From: Acidothermus sp.
Lineage (GTDB): Bacteria > Actinomycetota > Actinomycetes > Acidothermales > Acidothermaceae
DNA: 64,000 nt
Direction of reading: 5' to 3'
Assembly (NCBI GenBank): GCA_023512015.1
Contig: JAIMAI010000003.1
Coordinates: 31,449 to 95,448 of the forward strand
Positions 50,582-61,013 of this stretch are shown here, piece after piece. Position 1 is the stretch's first letter. Each line of letters begins with the position of its first letter. The position numbers were made by a program, and so were the translations under genes. The notes beneath the pieces were generated by a model. The model did no database searches. It was not told the origin of the DNA and saw only the letters and a program-made list of their open reading frames with translations.

Positions 50582-50608
50582 TGACATATCCGGATATCCG
50601 GATATTAT
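50581..50608 (+). promoter_or_regulatory. Promoter of the ArsR-led mercury operon
   Basis: TTGACA (50581-50586), a 16-bp spacer and TATTAT (50603-50608) form a strong housekeeping-type promoter facing arsR. The palindrome fills the spacer, so a bound repressor would block RNA polymerase. Confidence 0.7.
50586..50605. promoter_or_regulatory. 20-bp perfect palindrome, probable mercury operator
   Basis: ATATCCGGATATCCGGATAT is a perfect palindrome, also readable as two overlapping ATATCCGGATAT copies. It lies between divergent merA and arsR, within the arsR promoter spacer and over the merA start region. This is the position and symmetry expected for an ArsR-family dimer site. Confidence 0.75.
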
Positions 50609-50631
50609 CGGTTGACGTTGGTCGGCCGCAA
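50604..50631 (-). promoter_or_regulatory. Probable merA promoter
   Basis: On the minus strand TTGCGG (50631-50626), a 16-bp spacer and GATAAT (50609-50604) face merA. The -10 overlaps the edge of the palindrome, so one repressor could control both directions. Confidence 0.5.
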
Positions 50632-50671
50632 GGGTCGATCTCAGCCTCGATGGGAGTCTCGAAGGAACCTC

Positions 50672-51130
50672 ATGGCGACGGAACACTCGACGACGATCGT
50701 CCAACCGGGGCGTGGACGAGCGCTCCTCCCGGCGCGGGATGCCGGTGTGGAGCGGATCGCGAAATTCTTCCGGGCGCTCGGTGATCCGACCCGTTTGCGG
50801 TTATTGGAGTTCCTCCTCGACGCCGAACACACGGTTTCGGAGTGCGTGGAGCTGGTCGGTCTCTCCCAGAGTCGGGTCTCCACGCACCTGGCGTGCTTGA
50901 CCGATTGCGGTTATGTCGCGGCGCGACGTGAAGGCCGGTTCACCTATTACCGGGTGACCGACCCGCGGGTCGCCGAGTTGGTCTTTCTCGCGCACGCCCT
51001 TGCCGCCGACAACGCGACGGCTCTGGAGGCGTGCATGCGGATCGCACCGTCGCCGGAGTCGGTTGTGACCTCCGCGGCGTCGGAGGGGCGCCGCGGCAGG
51101 AGCCCGGGGGTCCGCGGTGCGCGCTCGTGA
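50672..51130 (+). CDS. ArsR-family transcriptional regulator (mercury-responsive type)
   Basis: A 152-residue ArsR-fold repressor. The winged helix includes LGDPTRLRLLEFLL, the recognition helix region GLSQSRVSTHLACLTDCGYV and the wing RREGRFTYYRVTDPRV. Cys58, Cys75, Cys79 and Cys121 could make a soft-metal site. The sequence style recalls the ArsR-type mercury repressors known from streptomycetes rather than MerR. ATG 50672 follows GAAGGAACCTC. It is divergent from merA and leads an operon of four genes ending in the CcdA-like gene. It probably represses both directions and releases DNA on binding Hg(II). Confidence 0.88.
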   Translation: MATEHSTTIVQPGRGRALLPARDAGVERIAKFFRALGDPTRLRLLEFLLDAEHTVSECVELVGLSQSRVSTHLACLTDCGYVAARREGRFTYYRVTDPRVAELVFLAHALAADNATALEACMRIAPSPESVVTSAASEGRRGRSPGVRGARS

Positions 51131-51407
51131 GTCGGACGCCGCGGGGTGGGCCGGGTTGGCCGTCGCCGGCCTTCTCGTGCTGCTGTGTTGCGGCGGTCCG
51201 CTGCTGGTGGCCGGCGGTGCCCTGACTCTGATCGGGGCCGTGGTGCGCAGTTCCTGGGTGTGGGCGGCCGGCGCGACGACGGTAGCAGCGGCTGGGGCGG
51301 CTCTCGTCGTTCGGCACCGGCGTCGGTGCCGGGTACGAAAAGGCGGCGCGTGTGAGATGTCCCGATCCGCGCGCAGCGACGCTCGTCTTTCCGGGAGTGG
51401 GCAGTGA
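51117..51407 (+). CDS. Small MerT-like two-helix membrane protein
   Basis: A 96-residue protein overlapping arsR by 14 bp and the next gene by 4 bp. It has two membrane helices (about residues 11-34 and 42-65). The first contains a Cys pair followed by Gly-Pro (LLCCGGPLLVAGG, Cys24-Cys25), like the mercury-accepting CC-x-GP of MerT helix 1. The cytoplasmic-side tail is basic and has two further Cys (HRRRCRVRKGGAC). It is shorter than MerT and lacks its third helix. The role as an Hg(II) importer is inferred from the motif and the operon. Confidence 0.65.
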   Translation: MRARESDAAGWAGLAVAGLLVLLCCGGPLLVAGGALTLIGAVVRSSWVWAAGATTVAAAGAALVVRHRRRCRVRKGGACEMSRSARSDARLSGSGQ

Positions 51408-51940
51408 GCAAGAGACGATCATTCCGGAGAATTTCCTCATCCTGGAGGCAGGTATTCGCCGGTATCGCAGCGATTCTCGCGGCGGCCTCGGTCGCAGCAT
51501 GCGGCAGCTCGGCGGGCCGTTCGTCGTCCCCCGCCGTCTCGACGACCCCGACTCCCTCGCTGCGCACCCTGGACGGGCAAGCCGTGCACGTACCCTCGGA
51601 TCGGCCGGTCGTCCTGGTGTTCTATTCGATCGGGTGTGCCGACTGCGCGGTTTCCACGCGGAATGTGATGGAGGCCGCGCGTCAGGATGGTTCGCGAGCC
51701 CGCTACCTCGGCGTCGACCTCGACCCGGGTGTCGATGCGGCCACGGTGAACCGGTTCCTCGATTCCGTCGGTGCCGGTGGCCTTCCCACCGTGGTGGATT
51801 CCTCCGGCAAGCTCGCCTACGCCTATCACGTCAGCGCACTGAGTGAGGTGATAGTCGTCGACAGTTCCGGAAAAGTGGCGTTCCGCGCGGTCGATCCGTC
51901 GCCTCAGGCGATTCTCGCTGCGGTCGCGCGAGCGGCCTGA
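51404..51940 (+). CDS. Thioredoxin-like lipoprotein of the mercury operon
   Basis: A 178-residue exported protein. The N-terminus is basic, then hydrophobic, with a lipobox ending at Cys33 (ASVAACGSS), indicating a membrane-anchored lipoprotein facing outwards. A TlpA/thioredoxin-like domain follows with CXXC Cys78-Cys81 (FYSIGCADCAVS). Start GTG 51404 overlaps the previous stop. In classical mer operons an exported MerP binds Hg(II) with a CXXC; this protein may replace it, or be reduced by the CcdA-like protein encoded next. Confidence 0.85.
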   Translation: MSKRRSFRRISSSWRQVFAGIAAILAAASVAACGSSAGRSSSPAVSTTPTPSLRTLDGQAVHVPSDRPVVLVFYSIGCADCAVSTRNVMEAARQDGSRARYLGVDLDPGVDAATVNRFLDSVGAGGLPTVVDSSGKLAYAYHVSALSEVIVVDSSGKVAFRAVDPSPQAILAAVARAA

Positions 51941-51990
51941 GCGGGTGCCTTCGCCGTGCGTCCGGAAAACCACGCTCTGGGAGCCAGACG

Positions 51991-52962
51991 GTGACCGCCC
52001 TTCTCACGTTGGCTTTCACGGCCGGATTGGTCGCGCCGCTCAATCCATGCGGCTTCGCATTGCTCCCGACCTATTTGGCCGCTACCGCGGCCGATGTCGG
52101 ACGATCCGCGCGCCTCAAGGGATTTCTCCACGCCCTGCGCGCCGGAGTCGCTTTGGCGCTGGGATTCGCCGTGACCCTCGGCGGTCTCGGGTTTGCCGTC
52201 AGCGTGGGAGCCCACCGCCTGACGCGCGTCGCTCCGTGGGTCGGTTTCGCCATCGGCATCGTGCTGCTGGCCGTGGCCGGAGCGATGAGTACCGGTCGGC
52301 GGATCCGCCTTCCGCTTCGTCTGCCGGGAAGCTCGGGCTTTGCGAAACGGCGCACGACGGTCGTGGGGTGGGTCGTTTTCGGCGTCGCCTACGGCCTCGC
52401 CTCCCTCGCCTGCACGATCGGCGTTCTCCTCGCGGTCATTGCTCAAGCTCAGGCAACGTCGGGTTTCCTGACTATCGCGGCGGTCTTCGGGGCGTACGCC
52501 GCAGGGAGCGTGGTCTTGCTCACCGTTCTGTCGGGAGGGCTTGCCCTGGCCGGACACGCCTTCGCGCGTGGCTTCGCCGTCCTCGCTCGACATCAGGATG
52601 CGATTACCGGGACACTCCTTGCGCTCACCGGTCTTTATTTGCTGGTGTACTGGGCGCCGGCGGCTCTGGGAGGCACCGCGCCGGGTGGTCCGCTGCTCGG
52701 AGTGACGCGGTTGTCGACGACCGTCCAGACCTGGCTCGACCGCCACCTGACGATTGCAGTCGGGCTGGCCGCTGCGCTCATCACCATCGCGTTCCTCCTC
52801 GCGTTCCGGCGGCACGGGCTGCGAGAGACATCAGCCGAACCCGCTGTGGCGGACGGCGAAACGTGCCGATCACCGTGTTGCGACGAGGCGACGGCCGTCG
52901 GCTCCCCTCGGTATGGTCGTGGTGAACGTATCGCGGACCCTTCAGCGCAACGCACGGAATGA
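51991..52962 (+). CDS. CcdA-like transmembrane protein of the mercury operon
   Basis: A 323-residue protein with six or more membrane helices of the CcdA/DsbD-beta family, which moves electrons from cytoplasmic thioredoxin to exported thiol proteins. The two core cysteines are present: Cys20 in APLNPCGFALLP and Cys141 in GLASLACTIGVLL. After the last helix a soluble tail carries a Cys cluster, Cys292 and Cys296-Cys297 (ETCRSPCCDEA), not part of standard CcdA. The gene is 50 bp after the thioredoxin-like lipoprotein gene. Its job could be reducing that lipoprotein or passing Hg(II) across the membrane. Confidence 0.87.
   Translation: MTALLTLAFTAGLVAPLNPCGFALLPTYLAATAADVGRSARLKGFLHALRAGVALALGFAVTLGGLGFAVSVGAHRLTRVAPWVGFAIGIVLLAVAGAMSTGRRIRLPLRLPGSSGFAKRRTTVVGWVVFGVAYGLASLACTIGVLLAVIAQAQATSGFLTIAAVFGAYAAGSVVLLTVLSGGLALAGHAFARGFAVLARHQDAITGTLLALTGLYLLVYWAPAALGGTAPGGPLLGVTRLSTTVQTWLDRHLTIAVGLAAALITIAFLLAFRRHGLRETSAEPAVADGETCRSPCCDEATAVGSPRYGRGERIADPSAQRTE
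52912..52917 (+). promoter_or_regulatory. Possible -10 hexamer TATGGT for the MetE-like gene
   Basis: TATGGT lies 41 bp before ATG 52959, inside the 3' end of the CcdA-like gene. It would restore separate transcription of the housekeeping gene downstream of the island. Confidence 0.35.
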
Positions 52963-54056
52963 TGGCAGACCCGTCGACCGGCTCCGAGGACTCCTCCTCC
53001 CACGATCGGCACACCACCGCCGCGTCCTTCGAGAGCGTGACGGTGGCCCCTTGGCCGAACGGCGTCGCGACCGGCGTCGGCTCGCTGCCGGGAACCGATC
53101 CCGCGGAAGCCATGCGGCTGGTGGTCGGAGAGCTTCCGGATTTCCCGCACCTGGCCGAACTCCCCGCGGCGGGAATCGGCACCGACATGATCGGGCGGGG
53201 TGCCGCGCACCTCAGTGAGCTCCATTTCGAACTGACCTCCAGCGGGTGGAGGTTCACCCAGCGGCCCGGTGCCGACGAGCGGCGGGCACGTGCCGCGCTT
53301 CGCCGCGACCTCGACGTCCTTGAAGAATGCACTCAAGGCTTCGTCGGACCGTTGAAAATTCAGTGTGCGGGGCCGTGGACGCTGGCGTCGTCCATCGAAC
53401 TCCGCTACGGCGACAAGGCCTTGGCGGACGCCGGAGCGGTCCGTGACATCGCGGATGCCCTTGCCGAGGGACTTTCCGAGCTCATCGGTGAAGTCGGTCG
53501 CCGCGTCCCCGGCGCGAAAATCGTCGTCCAACTGGACGAACCGCTGCTCCCCGCCGTGCTCGACGGAACGGTCCCGACGGCCAGCGGCTTCTCGACCCTC
53601 CCGCTGGTCGAATCGGCGACGGCGCGGGAACGGCTGTCGGCCGTGGTGCGCGCGATCAGTGGTCGTTCGGCTTACCCCGTGGTGCACTGCTGCGCGGATC
53701 GCGTCCCGATCGAACTGCTCGTCGAATCCGGCGCGTGTGCGGTCGGTCTCGATGTCACGAAGCTTTCCGCCGACTCCGACGACGCCATGGGAACGGCCAT
53801 CGAACGGGGTCTGCGGTTCTTCTTCGGAGTGGTTCCGTCGTCGGACGTCGACCCACTCCCGACCGTTCGCGAGACCGCGGCACCGCTGCGGGAATTGTGG
53901 GGTCGGCTGGGCTTTCCCGCCGAAACCCTCGCCGCACACGTGGTGACGCCCACGTGTGGTCTGGCCGGTGCTTCACCGGAGTGGCCGAAGAGGGCATATC
54001 GCCGCTGTGTCGACGTCGCCCGCTTGCTGCTGGAAGACCCAGAGGAAGACGCGTAG
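52959..54056 (+). CDS. MetE C-terminal-like methyltransferase
   Basis: A 365-residue protein corresponding only to the catalytic half of cobalamin-independent methionine synthase (MetE is about 755 residues). The zinc ligands His and Cys are in YPVVHCCADRVP and the distal Cys is in VTPTCGLAGASPEWPKRA. It opens GVATGVGSLPGTDPAEAMRLV. Short MetE-like proteins in this location, between mnmA and ligA, are common in Actinobacteria. The real methyl donor and acceptor are unproven. The start overlaps the end of the CcdA-like gene by 4 bp. Confidence 0.85.
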   Translation: MMADPSTGSEDSSSHDRHTTAASFESVTVAPWPNGVATGVGSLPGTDPAEAMRLVVGELPDFPHLAELPAAGIGTDMIGRGAAHLSELHFELTSSGWRFTQRPGADERRARAALRRDLDVLEECTQGFVGPLKIQCAGPWTLASSIELRYGDKALADAGAVRDIADALAEGLSELIGEVGRRVPGAKIVVQLDEPLLPAVLDGTVPTASGFSTLPLVESATARERLSAVVRAISGRSAYPVVHCCADRVPIELLVESGACAVGLDVTKLSADSDDAMGTAIERGLRFFFGVVPSSDVDPLPTVRETAAPLRELWGRLGFPAETLAAHVVTPTCGLAGASPEWPKRAYRRCVDVARLLLEDPEEDA

Positions 54057-54094
54057 CCGGCTGATCCCGAGAATAGGGACATGAGCGATGATTC

Positions 54095-55357
54095 TCACGT
54101 CCCGCCGTCATCCCAAAGGCCGCTTATCGGCATGGCCCACAGGCGCTCTCCGAGGGGTATTGTGTTCCCTCCGGTGTAAACTACGACGCCGCACAGGAAG
54201 CGTCGCCCCATCCGAGTTCTCAATTTTTCCAACGTGCGCCAATCCCTCGGATCAAGAGAGGCTGTTGCCTTGACCTCGACTGCGACGATCCCTCCGGAAG
54301 AGTCTTCTAAGACGAGGTCGACCTCGTCTTTGTTCTCGCGATAGTGAAAGGCTCGAACTTCGTCGTCCATCCACGAGAGATGTTTGATAGTCTCCATGAC
54401 GACGAATGTCTCCACGAGCTTGCCTGTGACCTGGTCGTCCCAACCTATCCGGCCTATGCTGGTTCCCAGCAGAGCTCTCAAGAGGCCAGAATCTACGAAA
54501 TGCAGCTTTGGGGTTTGAACTTCACGTGACGACAATCCGGGTCTCCACGCCGGTAGGCGGTAGACGAGGAATGAGATCTCAAGCAATTCAACGTAACTCT
54601 TCACCGTGCTGGGGTGTAGCTGTAGCTTGTCCGCGAGCGTCTTGTAGTTGACAAGTCCGGTAGCTTGGGCAGCGAGTACGCGAAGAAGCTGTCGTGCTTC
54701 TGAGAGTTTGAACGCGTCAGAGATATCGCGAAGGTCCCGATTGACGAGGGTGTCGATGTAGTTCTTAAACCACGACCTACGGCGCAACTCTTCGCGTAGT
54801 CTTGCCTCGGGGTAGCCTCCTGCGGCTACAACGCTTACAAATGCGTCGCGTCCCACAGGAGCGTCGTTGATTTGCGGGGGGCGGTTGGCGAAGAATCTTT
54901 CTGCGACATTGTGAGAGGTTCCGTGGATTTCGGCCTGTGCTAATGGCCACAGAGTGACCATCTCTAATCGGCCGGTAAGTGCGTCTTTGATCTTTGAGTT
55001 CATGAGTGGGTTGGCAGATCCGGTCAGCAGGAAGCGTCCGGGGGTGGGATCTCGATCTACGACGGCCTTGATCGCAAGAAGCAAATCGGGCACTCGTTGC
55101 ACTTCATCCAAGATGGCCGGACGACGCAAGCTGGCGATGAACCCTGTCGGATCCCGTTCGGCCGCCTTCCTGGTTGCGTGGTCGTCGAGGGTGAGGAACT
55201 GTGCCGGGAAGCTGGTCTTGGCGAGTTCTGTGGCGAGAGTGCTCTTGCCGACTTGACGGGCACCCGTGATAAAGATCACTCGAGTGTCGCGAAGTGCTCT
55301 CAGTATTTGGTCACAGGCGCGGCGAGGGATCAGCGATGGAGCTGAGATCGGGTACAC
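54095..55357 (-). CDS. DUF4143-type AAA ATPase
   Basis: A 420-residue ATPase. Walker A is TGARQVGKSTLATELA, Walker B-like is AILDEVQRVPDLLLAI, and sensor-like LLTGSANPL follows. The C-terminal DUF4143 part ends with a nuclease-like ENKDEVDLVL and VAVEVKATAS, resembling a PD-(D/E)XK core. The gene has visibly lower GC and different codon use than its neighbours (many A/T third positions) and breaks the conserved MetE-like/ligA neighbourhood, so it is probably acquired. Family members are widespread, of mostly unknown role. Start ATG or nearby at 55357 lies 22 bp from the repeats. Confidence 0.88.
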   Translation of the reverse strand: MYPISAPSLIPRRACDQILRALRDTRVIFITGARQVGKSTLATELAKTSFPAQFLTLDDHATRKAAERDPTGFIASLRRPAILDEVQRVPDLLLAIKAVVDRDPTPGRFLLTGSANPLMNSKIKDALTGRLEMVTLWPLAQAEIHGTSHNVAERFFANRPPQINDAPVGRDAFVSVVAAGGYPEARLREELRRRSWFKNYIDTLVNRDLRDISDAFKLSEARQLLRVLAAQATGLVNYKTLADKLQLHPSTVKSYVELLEISFLVYRLPAWRPGLSSREVQTPKLHFVDSGLLRALLGTSIGRIGWDDQVTGKLVETFVVMETIKHLSWMDDEVRAFHYRENKDEVDLVLEDSSGGIVAVEVKATASLDPRDWRTLEKLRTRMGRRFLCGVVVYTGGNTIPLGERLWAMPISGLWDDGGT

Positions 55358-55379
55358 GTGGAGATCGTATCACTGTTGC

Positions 55380-55458
55380 GGAGATTGTCAAAAGATCTTG
55401 CGGAGATTTACAAAAGATCTTGCGGAGATTTACAAAAGATCTCGCGGAGATTTACAAA
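55380..55458. repeat. 22-bp tandem repeats upstream of the DUF4143 ATPase
   Basis: Three 22-bp units start at 55380, 55402 and 55424, followed by a 13-bp partial unit at 55446. Each full unit begins GGAGATT and contains AAGATCTT (AAGATCTC in unit 3), a self-complementary core. They lie directly before the ATPase gene, so they may be binding sites controlling it. The spacing puts the cores two helical turns apart. There are no spacers, so this is not CRISPR. Confidence 0.85.
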
Positions 55459-55516
55459 GTTGCTGCACGCACTGATCTTGCTGACGGACGATCCTCCGCG
55501 GGCCGAGTGCCTTCGT

Positions 55517-55522
55517 TACCGT
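55517..55522 (+). promoter_or_regulatory. Possible -10 hexamer TACCGT (ligA)
   Basis: TACCGT lies 45 bp before the ligA ATG; the leader would hold the GGAGGTGATCG ribosome site. Confidence 0.35.
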
Positions 55523-55563
55523 GAGGCGGGAAGGACCGCGACGGCGGCGGAGCGCGGAGGTGA

Positions 55564-57657
<2,094 letters not shown>

Positions 57658-57669
57658 TCCCGCGCTGGC

Positions 57670-57675
57670 TAGGAT
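57670..57675 (+). promoter_or_regulatory. -10 hexamer TAGGAT (leaderless gatC)
   Basis: TAGGAT ends 6 nt before GTG 57682, only 24 bp after the ligA stop; no Shine-Dalgarno is present. Confidence 0.55.
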
Positions 57676-57681
57676 GACGCC

Positions 57682-57978
57682 GTGCCCCGGTTGACCCGTG
57701 ACGACGTCGCCCATCTGGCCCGCCTCTCGCGGCTCGCGCTCTCCGACGACGAACTCGACCACCTAGCCGGTCAACTCGACGTCATCATCAACGCGGTGGC
57801 GCGGGTCTCCGAGGTGGCCACTCCCGACGTCCCGCCCACCTCCCACCCGCTGCCGCTGACCAACGTCTTCCGGGACGACGAGGTGCACCCCTCTCTTCCG
57901 GTGGCCGACGTTCTCGCCGCCGCCCCGGCAGTGGAACAGCAGCGGTTCAAGGTGCCACGAATCCTGGAGGAGGAGTGA
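57682..57978 (+). CDS. gatC: Asp-tRNA(Asn)/Glu-tRNA(Gln) amidotransferase subunit C
   Basis: GatC (98 aa) stabilises the GatCAB amidotransferase. It begins with the family pattern [23 protein letters not shown] and has a C-terminal [20 protein letters not shown] segment. The stop overlaps the gatA GTG. The three genes form an operon. Confidence 0.95.
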   Translation: MPRLTRDDVAHLARLSRLALSDDELDHLAGQLDVIINAVARVSEVATPDVPPTSHPLPLTNVFRDDEVHPSLPVADVLAAAPAVEQQRFKVPRILEEE

Positions 57979-59486
57979 ACGAGCTGATCCGGCGCACCGC
58001 GGCGGAGCTGGCCGCAGCGATCGCCCGGGGTGAGGTGAGCGCCGAGGAGGTCACCCGCGCCCACCTGGAGCGCATCGCCGCCGTGGACGGCACGATTCAC
58101 GCCTTTCTGCACGTCGACGGCGACGGAGCACTGGCCGCCGCCCGGGCGGTCGACGCCAAACGGGCCGCCGGGGAGCCGCTCGGCCCGCTCGCCGGTGTCC
58201 CCTTGGCGCTCAAGGACGTCTTCACCACCAAAGGGATGCCGACCACCTGCGGCTCGCGCATCCTCCAAGGGTGGATCCCGCCGTACGACGCCACGGTCGT
58301 CCGCAAACTGCGGGACGCCGACATCGTCATCCTCGGCAAGACCAACATGGATGAATTCGCGATGGGGTCGTCCACCGAGAATTCCGCGTACGGCCCCACC
58401 CGAAATCCGTGGGACACCAGTCGTATTCCCGGCGGTTCCTCCGGTGGGAGCGCCGCCGCGGTCGCGGCTTTCGAAGCTCCGCTGGCCATCGGGACCGACA
58501 CCGGGGGCTCGATCCGTCAACCCGCGGCGGTGACCGGGATCGTCGGCACCAAACCCACCTACGGCGGGGTGTCCCGCTACGGACTCGTCGCTTTCTCCTC
58601 ATCGCTGGACCAAGCCGGCCCATTCGCCCGGACGGTCCTCGACGCCGCCTTGTTGCACGCGGCAATCGCCGGCCACGACCCCAAAGACTCCACGTCCATC
58701 GACGCTCCGGTGCCCGACGTGGTGGCCGCGGCCCGCCACGGCGACGTGCGGGGGATGCGGATCGGGGTCGTCAAGGAATTGGACGGCGAGGGGTACGATC
58801 CCGGCGTCCGTCGGTGTTTTCGCGATGCCGTCGAGTTGCTCGCCGCCCTTGGGGCGGACGTCGGTGAGGTGAGCTGCCCCCATTTCGACTACGCGCTCGC
58901 GGCCTATTACCTCATCGCGCCGAGCGAATGCTCGTCCAATCTCGCGCGGTTCGACGCGATGCGGTACGGGCTGCGGATCGGGGACGACGGGACTCGCAGC
59001 GCGGAAGAAGTCATGGCCCTCACCCGGGCCGCGGGCTTCGGTGCCGAAGTCAAACGCCGCATCATGATTGGCACGTATGCGTTGTCCAGCGGGTATTACG
59101 ACGCCTATTACGGGTCGGCGCAGAAGGTCCGCACCCTGATCTGCCGTGATTTCGAAGCCGCTTTCCAGCGCTTCGACGTGCTCGTTTCTCCGACGACACC
59201 GACGACGGCCTTCCCGCTCGGGGAACGGGTCGACGACCCGTTGAAGATGTACCTGGCCGACCTCGACACCATCCCCACGAATCTCGCCGGGAACGCCGCG
59301 ATGTCGGTACCGATAGGGCGTTCGCCGGACGACGGTCTGCCGGTCGGTCTGCAAATCATGGCACCCGCCATGGCCGACGACCGCCTGTACCGGGTGGGGT
59401 CGGCGTTGGAAGCGGCGTATCGCGAACGTCACGGGCGTCTGCTCATCGACGAGCTGGCGACGGCGTCCGCGGAGGAGGGGCGATGA
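57975..59486 (+). CDS. gatA: Asp-tRNA(Asn)/Glu-tRNA(Gln) amidotransferase subunit A
   Basis: GatA (503 aa) is the amidase that releases ammonia from glutamine. The Ser-cisSer-Lys triad is visible: Lys in [12 protein letters not shown], cis-Ser and nucleophile Ser in the [14 protein letters not shown] and [13 protein letters not shown] loops. GTG 57975 overlaps gatC; its stop overlaps the gatB ATG. Confidence 0.98.
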   Translation: MNELIRRTAAELAAAIARGEVSAEEVTRAHLERIAAVDGTIHAFLHVDGDGALAAARAVDAKRAAGEPLGPLAGVPLALKDVFTTKGMPTTCGSRILQGWIPPYDATVVRKLRDADIVILGKTNMDEFAMGSSTENSAYGPTRNPWDTSRIPGGSSGGSAAAVAAFEAPLAIGTDTGGSIRQPAAVTGIVGTKPTYGGVSRYGLVAFSSSLDQAGPFARTVLDAALLHAAIAGHDPKDSTSIDAPVPDVVAAARHGDVRGMRIGVVKELDGEGYDPGVRRCFRDAVELLAALGADVGEVSCPHFDYALAAYYLIAPSECSSNLARFDAMRYGLRIGDDGTRSAEEVMALTRAAGFGAEVKRRIMIGTYALSSGYYDAYYGSAQKVRTLICRDFEAAFQRFDVLVSPTTPTTAFPLGERVDDPLKMYLADLDTIPTNLAGNAAMSVPIGRSPDDGLPVGLQIMAPAMADDRLYRVGSALEAAYRERHGRLLIDELATASAEEGR

Positions 59487-61012
59487 CGGCTCAGACCGTT
59501 GCCGGCGCGCCGACCGCGCCGCTGCTCGATTTCGACGACGCCGTCGCCGCGTACGAGCCGGTGTTCGGCTTGGAGACCCACGTCGAACTCTCCACCCGAT
59601 CGAAGATGTTCTGCGGGTGTGCGACGACGTTCGGCGCCGAACCCAATACCCAGGTCTGTCCGGTCTGCCTCGGCTTGCCCGGCTCGCTCCCCGTAGCCAA
59701 CCGTGCAGCCGTCGAAGCGACGATCCGTATCGGTCTCGCGCTGCACTGCACGATCGCGCCGTGGTGCCGATTCGCCCGCAAGAATTATTTCTACCCGGAC
59801 ATGCCGAAGAATTTCCAGATTTCGCAGTACGACGAGCCGCTCTGCACCGACGGCTACCTCGACGTCGAAGTCGACGACCGGGTCTTCCGCATAGGGATCG
59901 AACGGGTGCACCTCGAGGAAGACACCGGCAAATCCCTGCACGTCGGGGGTGCTACCGGCCGTATCCACGGCGCGGATTACTCGCTCGTCGACTACAACCG
60001 CGCCGGCATACCCCTGGTCGAAATCGTCACCAAACCCGTGACCGGCACCGGGCGCCTCGCCCCCGCGGTGGCCCGGGCTTACGTGACCGAATTACGCGAG
60101 GTGATGCGGGCGCTCGGTGTCTCCGACGTCCGCATGGAACAAGGCTCGCTCCGCTGCGACGTCAACCTTTCGCTGCACCCCGTGGGATCGACGACCTGGG
60201 GCACGCGCAGCGAAACGAAGAACGTCAACTCGCTGCGGTCCGTGGAACGGGCGGTTCGTTACGAGATTCAGCGGCAGGCTGCCGTACTCCACGCCGGGGG
60301 TCGCGTGGTGCAGGAGACCCGGCATTTCCACGAGGATTCGGGAGTCACGACGCCCGGCCGCAGCAAAGAGCAGGCCGAGGACTACCGGTATTTTCCCGAA
60401 CCGGATTTGGTCCCCCTCGCCCCCGATGCGGCGTGGGTCGAAGAACTCCGCGCTACGCTCCCGGAGCTGCCCCTCGACCGGCGACGCAGGCTCCGCGACG
60501 CGTGGGGGGTGAGCGCGACGGAGATGCAGGCCGCGCTGAATGCCGGCGCCGTCGACCTGATCGAAGCGACCGTCGCCGCCGGTGCTCCGCCGCGAGACGC
60601 CTACAAGTGGTGGATGGGGGAATTGGCCCGCCGCGCCAACGAATCCGGTCGTGAGCTCGCCGAACTCCCCATCACCCCCGCCGACGTGGCAGCCCTCTGC
60701 GAGCTCGTCGCCTCCGGGCGGCTCACCGACAAACTCGCTCGCGACGTCCTCGACGGGGTGCTCGCCGGGGAAGGCACTCCGCACGAGGTCGTCGCTGCGC
60801 GCGGACTGGAGGTCGTCTCCGACGACGCCGCGTTGCAGCGGGCCGTCGACGACGCGATCGCCGCGCATCCCGACGTCGCGGAGAAAATCCGCGGCGGCAA
60901 GGTGGCGGCGGCCGGGGTCCTCGTCGGAGCGGTGATGAAATCCACCGGCGGAAGAGCGGACGCGGCGAAGGTCCGCGACCTGATCCTGCGCACTCTCGGG
61001 ACGAATTCCTGA
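59483..61012 (+). CDS. gatB: Asp-tRNA(Asn)/Glu-tRNA(Gln) amidotransferase subunit B
   Basis: GatB (509 aa) activates and amidates the mischarged tRNA. Family motifs: [23 protein letters not shown] with [13 protein letters not shown] (zinc-site cysteines), [20 protein letters not shown], and [17 protein letters not shown]. The C-terminal YqeY-like tail domain ([16 protein letters not shown] onward) is present. Its presence implies indirect formation of Gln- and/or Asn-tRNA. Confidence 0.98.
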   Translation: MTAQTVAGAPTAPLLDFDDAVAAYEPVFGLETHVELSTRSKMFCGCATTFGAEPNTQVCPVCLGLPGSLPVANRAAVEATIRIGLALHCTIAPWCRFARKNYFYPDMPKNFQISQYDEPLCTDGYLDVEVDDRVFRIGIERVHLEEDTGKSLHVGGATGRIHGADYSLVDYNRAGIPLVEIVTKPVTGTGRLAPAVARAYVTELREVMRALGVSDVRMEQGSLRCDVNLSLHPVGSTTWGTRSETKNVNSLRSVERAVRYEIQRQAAVLHAGGRVVQETRHFHEDSGVTTPGRSKEQAEDYRYFPEPDLVPLAPDAAWVEELRATLPELPLDRRRRLRDAWGVSATEMQAALNAGAVDLIEATVAAGAPPRDAYKWWMGELARRANESGRELAELPITPADVAALCELVASGRLTDKLARDVLDGVLAGEGTPHEVVAARGLEVVSDDAALQRAVDDAIAAHPDVAEKIRGGKVAAAGVLVGAVMKSTGGRADAAKVRDLILRTLGTNS

Positions 61013-61013
61013 C

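Noticed and set aside
50570..50704. A 45-residue N-terminal extension of merA
   Set aside because: It would read through the operator palindrome and promoter, and AGGAGG lies inside it at ideal distance from GTG 50569.
55380..55458. CRISPR array
   Set aside because: The 22-bp units are directly adjacent with no spacers, there are fewer than four full units, and no cas genes are nearby.
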